NCBI GenBank assembly: GCA_025353235.1
Contig: JANXQZ010001091.1
Coordinates: forward strand, 1 to 20,364
Length of the DNA: 20,364 nt
From: Bryobacterales bacterium
GTDB lineage: Bacteria > Acidobacteriota > Terriglobia > Bryobacterales > Bryobacteraceae
Direction: 5' to 3'
The notes beneath the pieces are model-generated. The model worked only from the letters and a program-made list of their open reading frames with translations. It searched no databases and had not been told where the DNA came from. Of the stretch, positions 7,960-15,205 are shown in pieces. The number at the start of each line of letters is the position of its first letter. Within the stretch, counting starts at the first letter, position 1. The position numbers and the translations under genes were made by a program.

Positions 7960-10719
7960 ATGCGCAGCTTTAATACAGGGTCAAGCCGGCTAGAAAGCCG
8001 GCTGCAGCCAGGATTGGCTGCCCCACAAAGCAGCCTAGCCGCAACGAAATTCCGTCGCGAGTGGAGAAGAAATCAGGATGATGTAGTACTAAGCAAGAAA
8101 TTGGAGCTCTCATGTAAGGATGATGGATCACTATTTTGGTTGCAGCTATGCTTTGTGGGGCAGCCAATCCTGGCTGCAGCCGCCTTTCTAGGCGGCTTCC
8201 CCCTCCTTCACGCAGAAGACCCGGCCGAATTTTTCGAAATGCGAATCCGCCCGGTGCTGGCGAAAAATTGCTACAGCTGCCATACCGGCACGCAGATGGG
8301 GGGCCTGCAACTCGATACCCGCGAACATATCCTACAAGGCGGCAAATCGGGACCAGCCTTAATCCCAACCAACCCCGAAGCGAGCCTACTCATCCAGGCA
8401 GTCCGTCAAACTCACGCGCGCATAAAAATGCCGCCCGGAGGCAAGCTTAAGGACAGCGAAATCGCGGACCTCGAGACGTGGGTGAAGGCAGGAGCAGCGT
8501 GGGGCTCGACGGCGGCACCCATCAAGACTCCTGAGTACGTAATTACTCCAGAACAGCGCGCCTTCTGGTCATTTCAGCCAGTGAAGAATCCCGCGCCGCC
8601 TAGCGTAAAGGACCGCGCCTGGGCAAAATCGCCCATCGATGGCTTCGTTCTTTCAAAGCTCGAATCGCAAGGAATGAAACCCGCGCGAGCCGCCGGCAAG
8701 CAAGCCCTGATCCGCCGCGTCACCTACGATCTCACGGGACTGCCACCAACGCCTGAAGAAGTAGACGCGTTCGCGAAAGATGGCGCGCCAAGCGCTTATG
8801 CCAAAGTTGTCGACCGGCTGCTCGCATCGCCGCGCTACGGCGAGCGTTGGGGGCGCTTTTGGCTGGACGTCTCCCGCTACTCGGACGACAAGCTCGACTC
8901 AGAGCGCGAGGCTGCCTATCCTAACTCGTTCCGCTACCGCGACTGGGTGATCAAGGCTTTCAACGACGACATGCCCTACGACATATTCGTAAAGGCGCAG
9001 ATCGCAGGCGACCAGTTCCCCGCGAAGGAACGTGAAAAAGTGGAACCGGGCCTGGGGTTCTACGCTCTCAGCCCCGAGTTTCAAGACGATCGCGTGGATG
9101 CTACCACGCGGGGGTTCATGGCCATAACGGTGGCCTGCGCCCAATGTCACGATCATAAGTACGATCCGATTCCAACCAAAGATTACTACTCGTTGCTGGG
9201 CATATTCGATGGCACACAGTTGTCGGAGCATCCTCTTGCGCCGTCGGCGGACGTCGATGCCTTCAAAGCAGCCAAGAAAAAAGTGGATGATCGAAAAGCG
9301 GCCATCGCCGACTTCATCAAAGTTCAAAATATCGCGCTTGCGGAAGTGCTGGCGGTCAACACCGCCGAGTATCTTCGGGCTGCGGCTGGCCAGAAGCCAA
9401 AGGCCAAGCTGGACGACGAAACACTCACACGCTGGAAGAAATACCTGGATCGATCGGACCTGGAACACCCTTTTCTGAAAGATTGGAAGAAGCAGGATTT
9501 CGATAAATTTCAAGCGCTGGTGCTGGTTGCCAATGCCGACAAGAAGCGGATCGACGACGAGAACAAGATCCGTCTTGGGCTGAATCCCGACCGAGACCAT
9601 CTGGCGTCTGCGGATCTAGTCGCGCTGGAACGCGACAAGTTTGTTCTATGGCGGGACCTGTTTGGCGACAAGGGCATTCTGCATTACGCGGACAAAGATA
9701 TTGATCGCTTCCTGGCACCCATCTTCAAAGAGCGGCTGGATGGAATGCGGGCTGAGTTTGCATCGCTCGAAAAAGCGCTGCCTGCGCAGTATCCGTTCCT
9801 GCAAGTGATCGCCGATAAGGAGCACCCCGGAAACGGGCGCGTGCATCTCCGGGGCAGCGCGGAAAACCTGGGCGATGAAGTGCCGCGTCACTTCCTGAGC
9901 ATTCTGTCCAAGGCTCAACCGGCGGCGTACAAGAACGGCAGCGGACGGTTGGAACTGGCTGACGATATCGCGAGTGCCGACAATCCGCTCACCGCGCGCG
10001 TGATGGCGAATCGCATTTGGGCGCATCATTTCGGACAAGGACTGGTGCGCACGCCAAGCAACTTCGGGCAGTTGGGAGATCGGCCCAGCCATCCCGAACT
10101 GCTGGATTATCTCGCATCTCGATTGGTTGCGAACCACTGGTCCATCAAGGCTATGCAGCGGGAGATTCTGCTTTCAAACGCGTATCGAATGAGCACCGAC
10201 TTCAACGCGGAACATTTCGCGAAGGACCCGGCCAATCGTCTGCTGTGGCGCGCGAATCGGCGGCGTTTGGACGTGGAAGCGATGCGCGATTCGTTCCTCG
10301 CCGTGTCCGGGGCGCTGGACCTGTCCCCTTGCGGTAAGGCGGAGAAATTGACGGATGAGAATAAGCGCAGGACAGTGTACGGCTTTGTGAGCCGCCGCAA
10401 GCTCGATGGCACGCTCGGCCTGTTCGATTTTCCGAATCCGAATTCCACCAGCGAACAGCGGATGGATACGAACGTTCCGCTACAGCGCCTGTTCTTTCTC
10501 AATAGCGGATTTATCATGCAGGAGTCACGCCTGCTAGCCGCGCGCTTGGGACCGCTGAAGGATGACCGCGCTCGTATTGACCAGGCCTACCGGCTCTTAT
10601 TTACCCGGCTGCCCACGGATGCGGAACGTCAGCTTGGCCTCGATTTCCTGAAGACCGGCGCATGGCCGCAGTACGCGCAAGCATTATTCAGTTCGAATGA
10701 GTTCAGTTTTGTGGAGTGA
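7960..10719 (+). CDS. PSD1-type secreted cytochrome c (PSCyt1, DUF1549, DUF1553)
   Basis: From the ATG at 7960 this is 919 residues. A PSCyt1 c-type cytochrome domain comes first (FFEMRIRPVLAKNCYSCHTG, haem motif Cys104-Cys107-His108; distal Met in KMPPGGKL). DUF1549 follows (WSFQPVKNPAPPSVKD; YDLTGLPPTPEEVDAF) with a second CXXCH at 393-397 (CAQCHDHKYDPI). DUF1553 is C-terminal (NPLTARVMANRIWAHHFG, about 675 onward). The family is paired with DUF1501 genes in Planctomycetota and Acidobacteriota and is probably periplasmic; the biochemical role is unproven. The start is uncertain. ATG 7960 has AGAGG eight bases upstream, but then the hydrophobic export segment sits at residues 66-83. ATG 7885 overlaps the previous gene by 70 bases, while TTG 8101, TTG 8140 or GTG 8155 would put a signal peptide first. 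The first 80 codons lie largely in a composite repeat (7984-8197). Confidence 0.88.
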   Translation: MRSFNTGSSRLESRLQPGLAAPQSSLAATKFRREWRRNQDDVVLSKKLELSCKDDGSLFWLQLCFVGQPILAAAAFLGGFPLLHAEDPAEFFEMRIRPVLAKNCYSCHTGTQMGGLQLDTREHILQGGKSGPALIPTNPEASLLIQAVRQTHARIKMPPGGKLKDSEIADLETWVKAGAAWGSTAAPIKTPEYVITPEQRAFWSFQPVKNPAPPSVKDRAWAKSPIDGFVLSKLESQGMKPARAAGKQALIRRVTYDLTGLPPTPEEVDAFAKDGAPSAYAKVVDRLLASPRYGERWGRFWLDVSRYSDDKLDSEREAAYPNSFRYRDWVIKAFNDDMPYDIFVKAQIAGDQFPAKEREKVEPGLGFYALSPEFQDDRVDATTRGFMAITVACAQCHDHKYDPIPTKDYYSLLGIFDGTQLSEHPLAPSADVDAFKAAKKKVDDRKAAIADFIKVQNIALAEVLAVNTAEYLRAAAGQKPKAKLDDETLTRWKKYLDRSDLEHPFLKDWKKQDFDKFQALVLVANADKKRIDDENKIRLGLNPDRDHLASADLVALERDKFVLWRDLFGDKGILHYADKDIDRFLAPIFKERLDGMRAEFASLEKALPAQYPFLQVIADKEHPGNGRVHLRGSAENLGDEVPRHFLSILSKAQPAAYKNGSGRLELADDIASADNPLTARVMANRIWAHHFGQGLVRTPSNFGQLGDRPSHPELLDYLASRLVANHWSIKAMQREILLSNAYRMSTDFNAEHFAKDPANRLLWRANRRRLDVEAMRDSFLAVSGALDLSPCGKAEKLTDENKRRTVYGFVSRRKLDGTLGLFDFPNPNSTSEQRMDTNVPLQRLFFLNSGFIMQESRLLAARLGPLKDDRARIDQAYRLLFTRLPTDAERQLGLDFLKTGAWPQYAQALFSSNEFSFVE
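7984..8030 (+). repeat. Two-hairpin REP-like repeat, copy A
   Basis: 47 bases: stem AGCCGGCT, loop AGAA, stem AGCCGGCT, then stem GCAGCCA, loop GGAT, stem TGGCTGC, then tail CCCACAAAG. The same unit occurs inverted at 8151-8197 and directly at 17853-17898. It is read in the PSD1 frame as SRLESRLQPGLAAPQ. Confidence 0.9.
8151..8197 (-). repeat. Two-hairpin REP-like repeat, copy B (inverted)
   Basis: On the minus strand it differs from copy A at exactly two bases: the first stem is AGCCGCCT/AGGCGGCT instead of AGCCGGCT/AGCCGGCT. The two changed positions pair with each other, so the stem is preserved. It encodes the hydrophobic FVGQPILAAAAFLGG of the PSD1 leader on the plus strand. Confidence 0.9.
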
Positions 10720-10723
10720 TTCG

Positions 10724-12109
10724 ATGGAGAGACCATTTAGCCGACGCGACGCGTTACGCACCATGGGCTGCGGATTCGGCATGCTCGGGTTTGCTAACCT
10801 GATGCGCGCTGAACTGGCGCGCAGCCCGCTTGAGCCCAAGTCTCCGCATTTCGCGCCCAAGGCGAAGCACGTAATTTTCCTCTTCCTCAACGGCGGGCCG
10901 TCGCAAGTGGATACGTTCGATCCGAAGCCGATGCTCACGAAATATCACGGCAAGCCGATGCCATCGGGCAATTTGAAAACGGAGCGCAAGACGGGCAACC
11001 TGCTCGCGTCGCCGTTTAGCTTCAAGAAGTACGGGCAGAGCGGCATCGAAGTGAGCGAGATCTTCGCCAAGCTGGGCGAGTGCATCGACGACGTCTGCGT
11101 AATTCGCTCCATGCATACCGACCGTCCGAATCACGAGCCGTCGCTGTTCATGATGAATACCGGCGACAAGCTCCCAGGCCGGCCTTCCATGGGATCGTGG
11201 CTGACCTATGGCCTTGGCACCGAGAATCAGAACCTTCCGGGCTACATCGTGCTGTGCCCGGGTACTCCTATTGTCGGACCTCAACTGTGGAGCTCCACGT
11301 TCCTTCCCGCCGTTTATCAGGGCACGTTCGTGCCGAACAACGAGATCGAACCGGATAAACTGATTCAGCATATTCGAAATCCCGTGATGAACGCTGATGA
11401 GCAGAGGCGGCAGCTGGATCTGGTGGGCAAGCTGGATCGTTTGCAGTTGCAGCATACCGGGCCGGATCCGCAACTCGAAGCTACCATCGAGTCGGCTGAG
11501 ATCGCCTTCCGCATGCAGACCGAAGCACCTAACGTGTTCGACGTTCGCAAGGAACCCGAGGCCGTGCGGGCGCGTTATGGGGACAGCAATTTCGGACGGG
11601 GCTGCCTGCTTGCGAAGCGATTGGTGGAGCGCGGCGTGCGAATGGTGCAGGTCTATTACGGCGACGGACAGCCTTGGGACAATCACGACGATATTCAGAT
11701 TCATCGCAAGCTGGCTCGCTCGGCGGACCAGGCAATCGCCGCACTGTTGAAGGATTTGAAAGCGAGCGGAATGCTGAATGAGACGCTCGTGATTATCAGT
11801 GGCGAGTTCGGACGCACTCCGGCGGTGGAGGTGAGCGGACTGGTTGCGGTCCAGAACGGGCGCGATCACAATAGCCACGGGTTTTCGACGCTGCTCGCTG
11901 GCGGCGGGATCAAGGGCGGGATTACGTACGGGGCCACGGATGATTTTGGATTTAAGGCTGAGGACAAGCCGGTGCATGTTCACGATCTGCATGCCACGCT
12001 GTTACATCAGTTGGGGTTTGACCATACTAAGTTGACGTACCGTTATAGCGGTCGCGACTTCCGGTTGACGGATGTGGCGGGCGAGGTAGTGAAGGACATT
12101 TTAGTGTAG
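10724..12109 (+). CDS. DUF1501 protein, Tat-exported
   Basis: This 461-residue protein starts with a Tat signal (MERPFSRRDALRTMGCGFGM, twin Arg at 7-8). The DUF1501 body has the alkaline-phosphatase/sulfatase-like features HVIFLFLNGGPSQVDTFDPK, then IRSMHTDRPNHEPS, IISGEFGRTP, GRDHNSHGFSTLLAGGGIKGG and the C-terminal VHDLHATLLHQLGFDH. The family's reaction is not established. It is the usual partner of PSD1 proteins and starts four bases after that gene's stop, so the pair is surely co-transcribed. ATG 10724 is chosen because GGAG at 10713-10716 is well spaced and the twin arginine then lies near the N-terminus; an ATG at 10697 would overlap the upstream gene. The stop codon TAG (12107-12109) falls inside the four-hairpin repeat at 12105-12200. 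Confidence 0.92.
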   Translation: MERPFSRRDALRTMGCGFGMLGFANLMRAELARSPLEPKSPHFAPKAKHVIFLFLNGGPSQVDTFDPKPMLTKYHGKPMPSGNLKTERKTGNLLASPFSFKKYGQSGIEVSEIFAKLGECIDDVCVIRSMHTDRPNHEPSLFMMNTGDKLPGRPSMGSWLTYGLGTENQNLPGYIVLCPGTPIVGPQLWSSTFLPAVYQGTFVPNNEIEPDKLIQHIRNPVMNADEQRRQLDLVGKLDRLQLQHTGPDPQLEATIESAEIAFRMQTEAPNVFDVRKEPEAVRARYGDSNFGRGCLLAKRLVERGVRMVQVYYGDGQPWDNHDDIQIHRKLARSADQAIAALLKDLKASGMLNETLVIISGEFGRTPAVEVSGLVAVQNGRDHNSHGFSTLLAGGGIKGGITYGATDDFGFKAEDKPVHVHDLHATLLHQLGFDHTKLTYRYSGRDFRLTDVAGEVVKDILV

Positions 12110-12200
12110 GGCAGGTTGTCAACCTGCGGGCGATTGCGAATCGCCCAAGCTTGATAAGGGCCGATTGCCAATCGGCCGCAGGTTAACAACCTGCCCTACA
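12105..12200. repeat. 96-bp four-hairpin palindromic repeat element
   Basis: The outer 23-base arms (12105-12127 and 12178-12200) are reverse complements with one mismatch and begin TGTAGGGCAGGTT. Each arm is itself a small hairpin: GCAGGTT-GTC-AACCTGC (12111-12127) and GCAGGTT-AAC-AACCTGC (12178-12194). Between them are GGGCGATT-GCG-AATCGCCC (12128-12146) and GGCCGATT-GCC-AATCGGCC (12159-12177). It fills nearly the whole gap between the DUF1501 and aminotransferase genes, provides the stop codon of the first and abuts the weak ribosome site of the second. It has no T run, so any terminator role would be Rho-dependent or purely structural. Confidence 0.85.
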
Positions 12201-12208
12201 GGTACCCC

Positions 12209-13333
12209 ATGGAACCTATCTTGTTTCTTGACCTTCAGTCCGAGTACCGCGAGCTAAAGCCCGAAATCGATGCTGCGATTCAGCGTGTCATGGACAAGAG
12301 TCAGTTCATTCTTGGACCGGAGGTAGAGGACTTCGAGCGTGAATTCGCGGACTATTGCCAAGCTCGGCATGCGATCGGCGTGAACTCCGGCACCAGCGCA
12401 CTTCACCTTGCGCTCCTGGCTTTAGGCATTGGGCCTGAGGACGAAGTAATCACGGTTCCGTTCACCTTCTTCGCAACAGTCGCGGCGATTCACTACGTCG
12501 GAGCAACCCCTGTGCTCGTCGACATCGACGAGCGGACATTCAACATTGACGTGAATTGCATACAAGCTGCGATCACCGACAAGACCAAAGCCATCTTAGT
12601 CGTCCATCTGTTTGGACAACCCGCCAACATGGACGCCATTCAGGCAATCGCGCGCCAGCACAAGCTCGCCGTGATCGAAGACGCGGCGCAGTCACACGGA
12701 GCGGAGTACAAGGGGCAGCGTGTCGGTGCAATCGGCGACATTGGATGCTTCAGCTTCTATCCAACTAAAAATCTAGGTGCGCCCGGAGAGGGCGGGATGG
12801 TAGTAACCAATAATCCGGAGCATGCGCGCACCATTCGTATGCTGCGCGATTGGGGACAAGAACGAAAGTATCATCCCACCTTGAGAGGCTACAACTACAG
12901 GCTGCAAGGCTTGCAAGCCGCAGTGCTGAGAGTGAAGCTGAAAAAGCTGGAAGCGTGGACGCAGGCGCGGCGATCGAATGCGGCGTTATACGATCGGCTC
13001 CTGCGCGAAACGGAAGCGGCGTTGCCCATCACGATCGCAGATGTGCGTCACGTATACCATCTCTATACAATCCGCCACCCCGAACGCGACCGCTTGCAAA
13101 GCGAACTTGCCTCCGAAGGCGTGCCCACTGCGGTTCACTACCCGTTGCCCATCCACCTCTTGCCGGCTTATCGAGATGATCGTTACAAAGCTGGCGACTT
13201 CCCCGTAGCCGAGGCTTGTTCCAAGTCTGTGCTCTCGTTGCCAGTGCATGCATATCTGACTTCTTCGCAGGTGGAGCGCGTGAGCGAAGCTGTCTGCAAG
13301 TTAGCGGGCAGGACAGAAACCTGCCCGCGTTAA
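12209..13333 (+). CDS. DegT/DnrJ/EryC1 family PLP-dependent sugar aminotransferase
   Basis: This 374-residue type-I-fold aminotransferase has the PLP lysine in FYPTKNLGAPGEGG (Lys187). The phosphate-contact region is NSGTSALHLAL (about 59-69), the aspartate region is IEDAAQSHGA (about 156-165), and the family signature DWGQERKYHPTLRGYNYRL is present. Members usually convert UDP- or dTDP-keto sugars to amino sugars for lipopolysaccharide, O-antigen or glycoprotein glycans, using glutamate as donor, in the cytoplasm. No other nucleotide-sugar gene is adjacent, so the substrate is open. The ribosome site is weak (AGG at 12200-12202). The last residues (GRTETCPR) are encoded by a hairpin repeat at 13304-13328, suggesting that the natural C-terminus was replaced by repeat sequence. 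It converges with the minus-strand gene ending at 13338. Confidence 0.93.
   Translation: MEPILFLDLQSEYRELKPEIDAAIQRVMDKSQFILGPEVEDFEREFADYCQARHAIGVNSGTSALHLALLALGIGPEDEVITVPFTFFATVAAIHYVGATPVLVDIDERTFNIDVNCIQAAITDKTKAILVVHLFGQPANMDAIQAIARQHKLAVIEDAAQSHGAEYKGQRVGAIGDIGCFSFYPTKNLGAPGEGGMVVTNNPEHARTIRMLRDWGQERKYHPTLRGYNYRLQGLQAAVLRVKLKKLEAWTQARRSNAALYDRLLRETEAALPITIADVRHVYHLYTIRHPERDRLQSELASEGVPTAVHYPLPIHLLPAYRDDRYKAGDFPVAEACSKSVLSLPVHAYLTSSQVERVSEAVCKLAGRTETCPR
13304..13328. repeat. Hairpin overlapping the 3' end of the aminotransferase gene
   Basis: GCGGGCAGG (13304-13312) pairs perfectly with CCTGCCCGC (13320-13328) around a seven-base loop. The GGGCAGG/CCTGCCC core resembles the arms of the element at 12105-12200. 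It lies between two convergent genes and could be a bidirectional structural terminator, though no T run follows on either strand. Confidence 0.6.
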
Positions 13334-13337
13334 GACC

Positions 13338-13664
13338 TCACTTCCCTGGTGCGTCGTGCTTCTGGTTGGAGATCTTCTGGCTAAGCTTGTTCTGCCGCGC
13401 ATTGATCTGCTTCTTTTGGTTGTTCGTGAGATTGCCGCCGTTGGCTTTGCGGTCGGTGCTGATCTGCTTGTTTAGATTCGCCTGCTTGTTTTCGAGCTTG
13501 GCAGTCTCCTTGGGAGTGAGCTCGCCGCTCTTTACTCCGTTGGCGATACGCTTCTGCTGATTCACCTTGCGCTCGTGAATTTCGGTTTCCTGCGCCTGCA
13601 CCGTTGCGCTTCCAAGACCGGCCAGAATTCTCGCCGTCATCATCGTCAAAACTAGTCGTTTCAT
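13338..13664 (-). CDS. Small secreted lysine/glutamine/asparagine-rich helical protein, unknown function
   Basis: From the ATG at 13664 this is 108 residues. The first 24 form a signal peptide (MKRLVLTMMTARILAGLGSA then TVQA), leaving a hydrophilic mature protein of about 84 residues. An upstream in-frame ATG at 13697 would add KQLKKEDTTT before the signal and is less likely. The mature part holds two similar helical segments: QQKRIANGVKSGELTPKETA and KQISTDRKANGGNLTNNQKK. Each has a basic helix, a GELT or GGNLT turn and another helix, loosely like an EF-hand layout but without a clear calcium loop. I recall similar small periplasmic proteins in Acidobacteriota and Proteobacteria without an assigned role. 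GAGG lies 11 bases before the start and a promoter-like pair lies at 13697-13724. It ends four bases from the convergent aminotransferase gene. Confidence 0.8.
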   Translation of the reverse strand: MKRLVLTMMTARILAGLGSATVQAQETEIHERKVNQQKRIANGVKSGELTPKETAKLENKQANLNKQISTDRKANGGNLTNNQKKQINARQNKLSQKISNQKHDAPGK

Positions 13665-13696
13665 TGTCGTTGTGTCCTCTTTTTTTAACTGCTTCA

Positions 13697-13724
13697 CTTA
13701 TGTAAAGGCGCGAGGAAGATTCAA
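13697..13724 (-). promoter_or_regulatory. Possible promoter of the small secreted protein gene
   Basis: On the minus strand TTGAAT (13719-13724) and CATAAG (13697-13702) are separated by 16 bases, each matching four of six consensus positions. Transcription would start near 13690, about 26 bases before the ATG at 13664. The rest of the 13665-13871 gap shows no supported gene. Confidence 0.35.
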
Positions 13725-13871
13725 GTTGTGCGCCTGACGCGTTAAAGTCCCGTCACCTTTGGGAAGAGAATGTGCGACCATAATCGCAATGAAGCGAGGG
13801 CGCTGGATTGCCATGCGAGGGAGTCAACTCCTAACCCCCCTGAACTGTTACGAGAAAACTTAGCTGAGAAC

Positions 13872-14342
13872 CTAGAGCGAGAGCCTGAGAAAGATGGCAC
13901 CGGGCGTTGGCTTTGCAGAATACGGGCCTACCTCGGAAAATCCGAAGCACTTGTATAATTGCAAGGCCCGTTGCATCGATGGCAACGTGTCGGCGAACAT
14001 ATCGGCGTACCCCTCCGCAGCCGCTTCTTTCACTAATCTGGCGAGCAGCGCTGCTCCAACACCCTGCCCCCTATTCGCAGGCCGAACATACAGCCGTTTT
14101 GCCTCGCAGGACTTCTCGTCGATGGGACGCATCGCGGCAGTACCCGCGTCGATCTCGCCTGCTCGTGAGAGTAAAAGCCTGCCTCGCGGGGCTTTGTAAA
14201 CGCCGGGAAGAGAGATGCGCTCGTGTTCGAAATTTTGGAAGTCAGCGGGTAGACCTAGGCCAGACCAGTATTCGCTCCAAAGCATTTTGATCGCCTCGAC
14301 TTCCTGACCGGACGCGAGTAAGATATCAACCCGTTGTAGCAC
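13872..14342 (-). CDS. GNAT family N-acetyltransferase
   Basis: This 156-residue protein carries the acetyl-CoA-binding motif A, LYVRPANRGQGVGAALLARL, with RGQGVG at 91-96. The closing motif B region is ALQLYKCFGFSEVGPY (about 127-142). GNAT enzymes transfer an acetyl group from acetyl-CoA to an amine; the acceptor here is unknown. The start is a GTG at 14342 without a clear Shine-Dalgarno, so the true start could differ slightly, but the motifs are well inside. It is the upstream gene on the minus strand, 207 bases before the small secreted protein gene, which has its own promoter-like sequence. Length and motif order are complete. Confidence 0.88.
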   Translation of the reverse strand: MLQRVDILLASGQEVEAIKMLWSEYWSGLGLPADFQNFEHERISLPGVYKAPRGRLLLSRAGEIDAGTAAMRPIDEKSCEAKRLYVRPANRGQGVGAALLARLVKEAAAEGYADMFADTLPSMQRALQLYKCFGFSEVGPYSAKPTPGAIFLRLSL

Positions 14343-14525
14343 TCAATTAAGTTAGCCCACCATCTGCCTAAACTCTTGGACTAAGCCAGTTGGTTACGGT
14401 TTTTAATTGAGCGCGGCACGGGTCGGAATATCCCTTAACGCGTTTGCGTTGCGGCGGTGTAACGATTCCGCTTGGCCCGGCACTTACTGACGAGCTGACC
14501 CACTAAGCATCAGTAACCTTGGACC

Positions 14526-14555
14526 TTGACTCCCGATGGCATCACACCTTACCAT
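14526..14555 (+). promoter_or_regulatory. Possible promoter of the Ig/GT-C/SBBP operon
   Basis: TTGACT (14526-14531, five of six) and TACCAT (14550-14555, four of six) are 18 bases apart, giving a start near 14562 and a leader of about 39 bases to the TTG at 14601. The 14343-14525 stretch upstream shows nothing else that I can support: no tRNA and no clear terminator. Confidence 0.4.
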
Positions 14556-14588
14556 TGCGACTTACCCCCCAGTGGCGCTCGACGCTTT

Positions 14589-14593
14589 AGGAG
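14589..14593 (+). promoter_or_regulatory. Ribosome binding site deciding a TTG start
   Basis: AGGAG lies seven bases before TTG 14601. Starting there gives a clean signal peptide, whereas the upstream in-frame codon at 14526 lies in the putative promoter and would add a 25-residue polar extension. Confidence 0.7.
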
Positions 14594-14600
14594 CTGCGAA

Positions 14601-15191
14601 TTGAAGATCGTAAATCATATCTTGTGCGCGGTTCTGCCCCTGTTCCTGCTCGATGGCCCAGCAGTACTATGCGCCCAAAACGGACAACAGGCGGCTCTGG
14701 CGCCAAAACTCTTTATCGAGATCATCGAAGGCGATAACGCCTTGAATAACGTCCGACAGCGCACCTCCCGCGAAACGATCGTGGAGGTGCAGGATGAAAA
14801 CCACAAGCCGGTGGCCGGAGCCGCAGTGCTGTTTACCTTGCCAAGCAACGGACCGGGAGGCGTTTTTCTGAACGGGGCGCGGACGCTTTCGGTGAATACG
14901 GATGCCAGCGGCCGGGCCACGATGCAAGGCATGAAGCTTAGCAAGAAGGGCAAGTTCCAGATCCAGGTGAACGCGACCTACCAGGGGCTAACCGCTGCTA
15001 GAGTAATTACTCAAACCAACGTCGTCGGCGCTGCGGTTGCCGGGGGAGTTGCTGCCGGGATTGGGCTAGGCACCGGCATTGCAATTGGGGCGGGAGCGGC
15101 GGCGGTAGTTGTGGCTGTCGTATTGGTTAAGGTTCTCGGCGGGGGTGGCAAGCATGCGACCGTTTCTATCGGTACGCCGCGCTTGCCATAG
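14601..15191 (+). CDS. Secreted Ig-like (Big_1/invasin-type) domain protein with C-terminal Gly/Ala-rich membrane segment
   Basis: From TTG 14601 the protein has 196 residues. A signal peptide comes first (KIVNHILCAVLPLFLLDG then PAVLCAQ). One bacterial Ig-like domain follows at about 40-140 (IVEVQDENHKPVAGAAVLFT; VNTDASGRATMQG; FQIQVNATYQG). Next is a long glycine/alanine-rich hydrophobic stretch (AAVAGGVAAGIGLGTGIAIG to VVVAVVLVKVLGGGG), probably a membrane anchor, and a short tail. The Ig-like domain has the same pattern as those near the end of the giant protein in this operon (V-x-D-x-x-x-x-P-V-x-G-x-x-V-x-F-T). The next gene starts 14 bases after its stop. It may anchor or assemble the larger secreted partner; this is inference. 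Confidence 0.75.
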   Translation: MKIVNHILCAVLPLFLLDGPAVLCAQNGQQAALAPKLFIEIIEGDNALNNVRQRTSRETIVEVQDENHKPVAGAAVLFTLPSNGPGGVFLNGARTLSVNTDASGRATMQGMKLSKKGKFQIQVNATYQGLTAARVITQTNVVGAAVAGGVAAGIGLGTGIAIGAGAAAVVVAVVLVKVLGGGGKHATVSIGTPRLP

Positions 15192-15205
15192 TGAGGAGTC
15201 GATCT

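Larger units (their letters stand above)
7984..8197. mobile_element. Composite inverted-repeat element (MITE-like) formed by repeat copies A and B
   Basis: Copies A and B face each other with tails inward, enclosing 120 bases without a gene of their own. Similarity extends inward past the 47-base units: the bases inside A (reverse strand TTTCGTTGCGGCTAGG...) resemble those inside B (TTTTGGTTGCAGCTA...). This looks like a non-autonomous element with terminal inverted repeats of roughly 70 bases, similar in design to paired REP elements mobilised by REP-associated transposases. No transposase is in the window and no target duplication was identified. Confidence 0.55.

Noticed and set aside
7970..8368. 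Minus-strand frame of 132 codons containing two copies of a VGQPILAAAGF-like peptide
   Set aside because: The apparent hydrophobic repeats are the reverse reading of the two inverted DNA repeats, not a protein family; the frame also runs opposite the cytochrome domain of the PSD1 gene.
10754..11992. Long open frame of 412 codons on the minus strand
   Set aside because: It lies wholly opposite the well-supported DUF1501 gene, has no recognisable domain and mirrors the codon bias of that gene.
13770..13958. Plus-strand frame of 62 codons between the two minus-strand genes
   Set aside because: It overlaps the GNAT gene, has no ribosome site and the peptide shows no family pattern.
14343..14525. 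Gap before the last operon checked for a tRNA or small RNA
   Set aside because: No cloverleaf, conserved T-loop sequence or terminator hairpin could be made out by eye.
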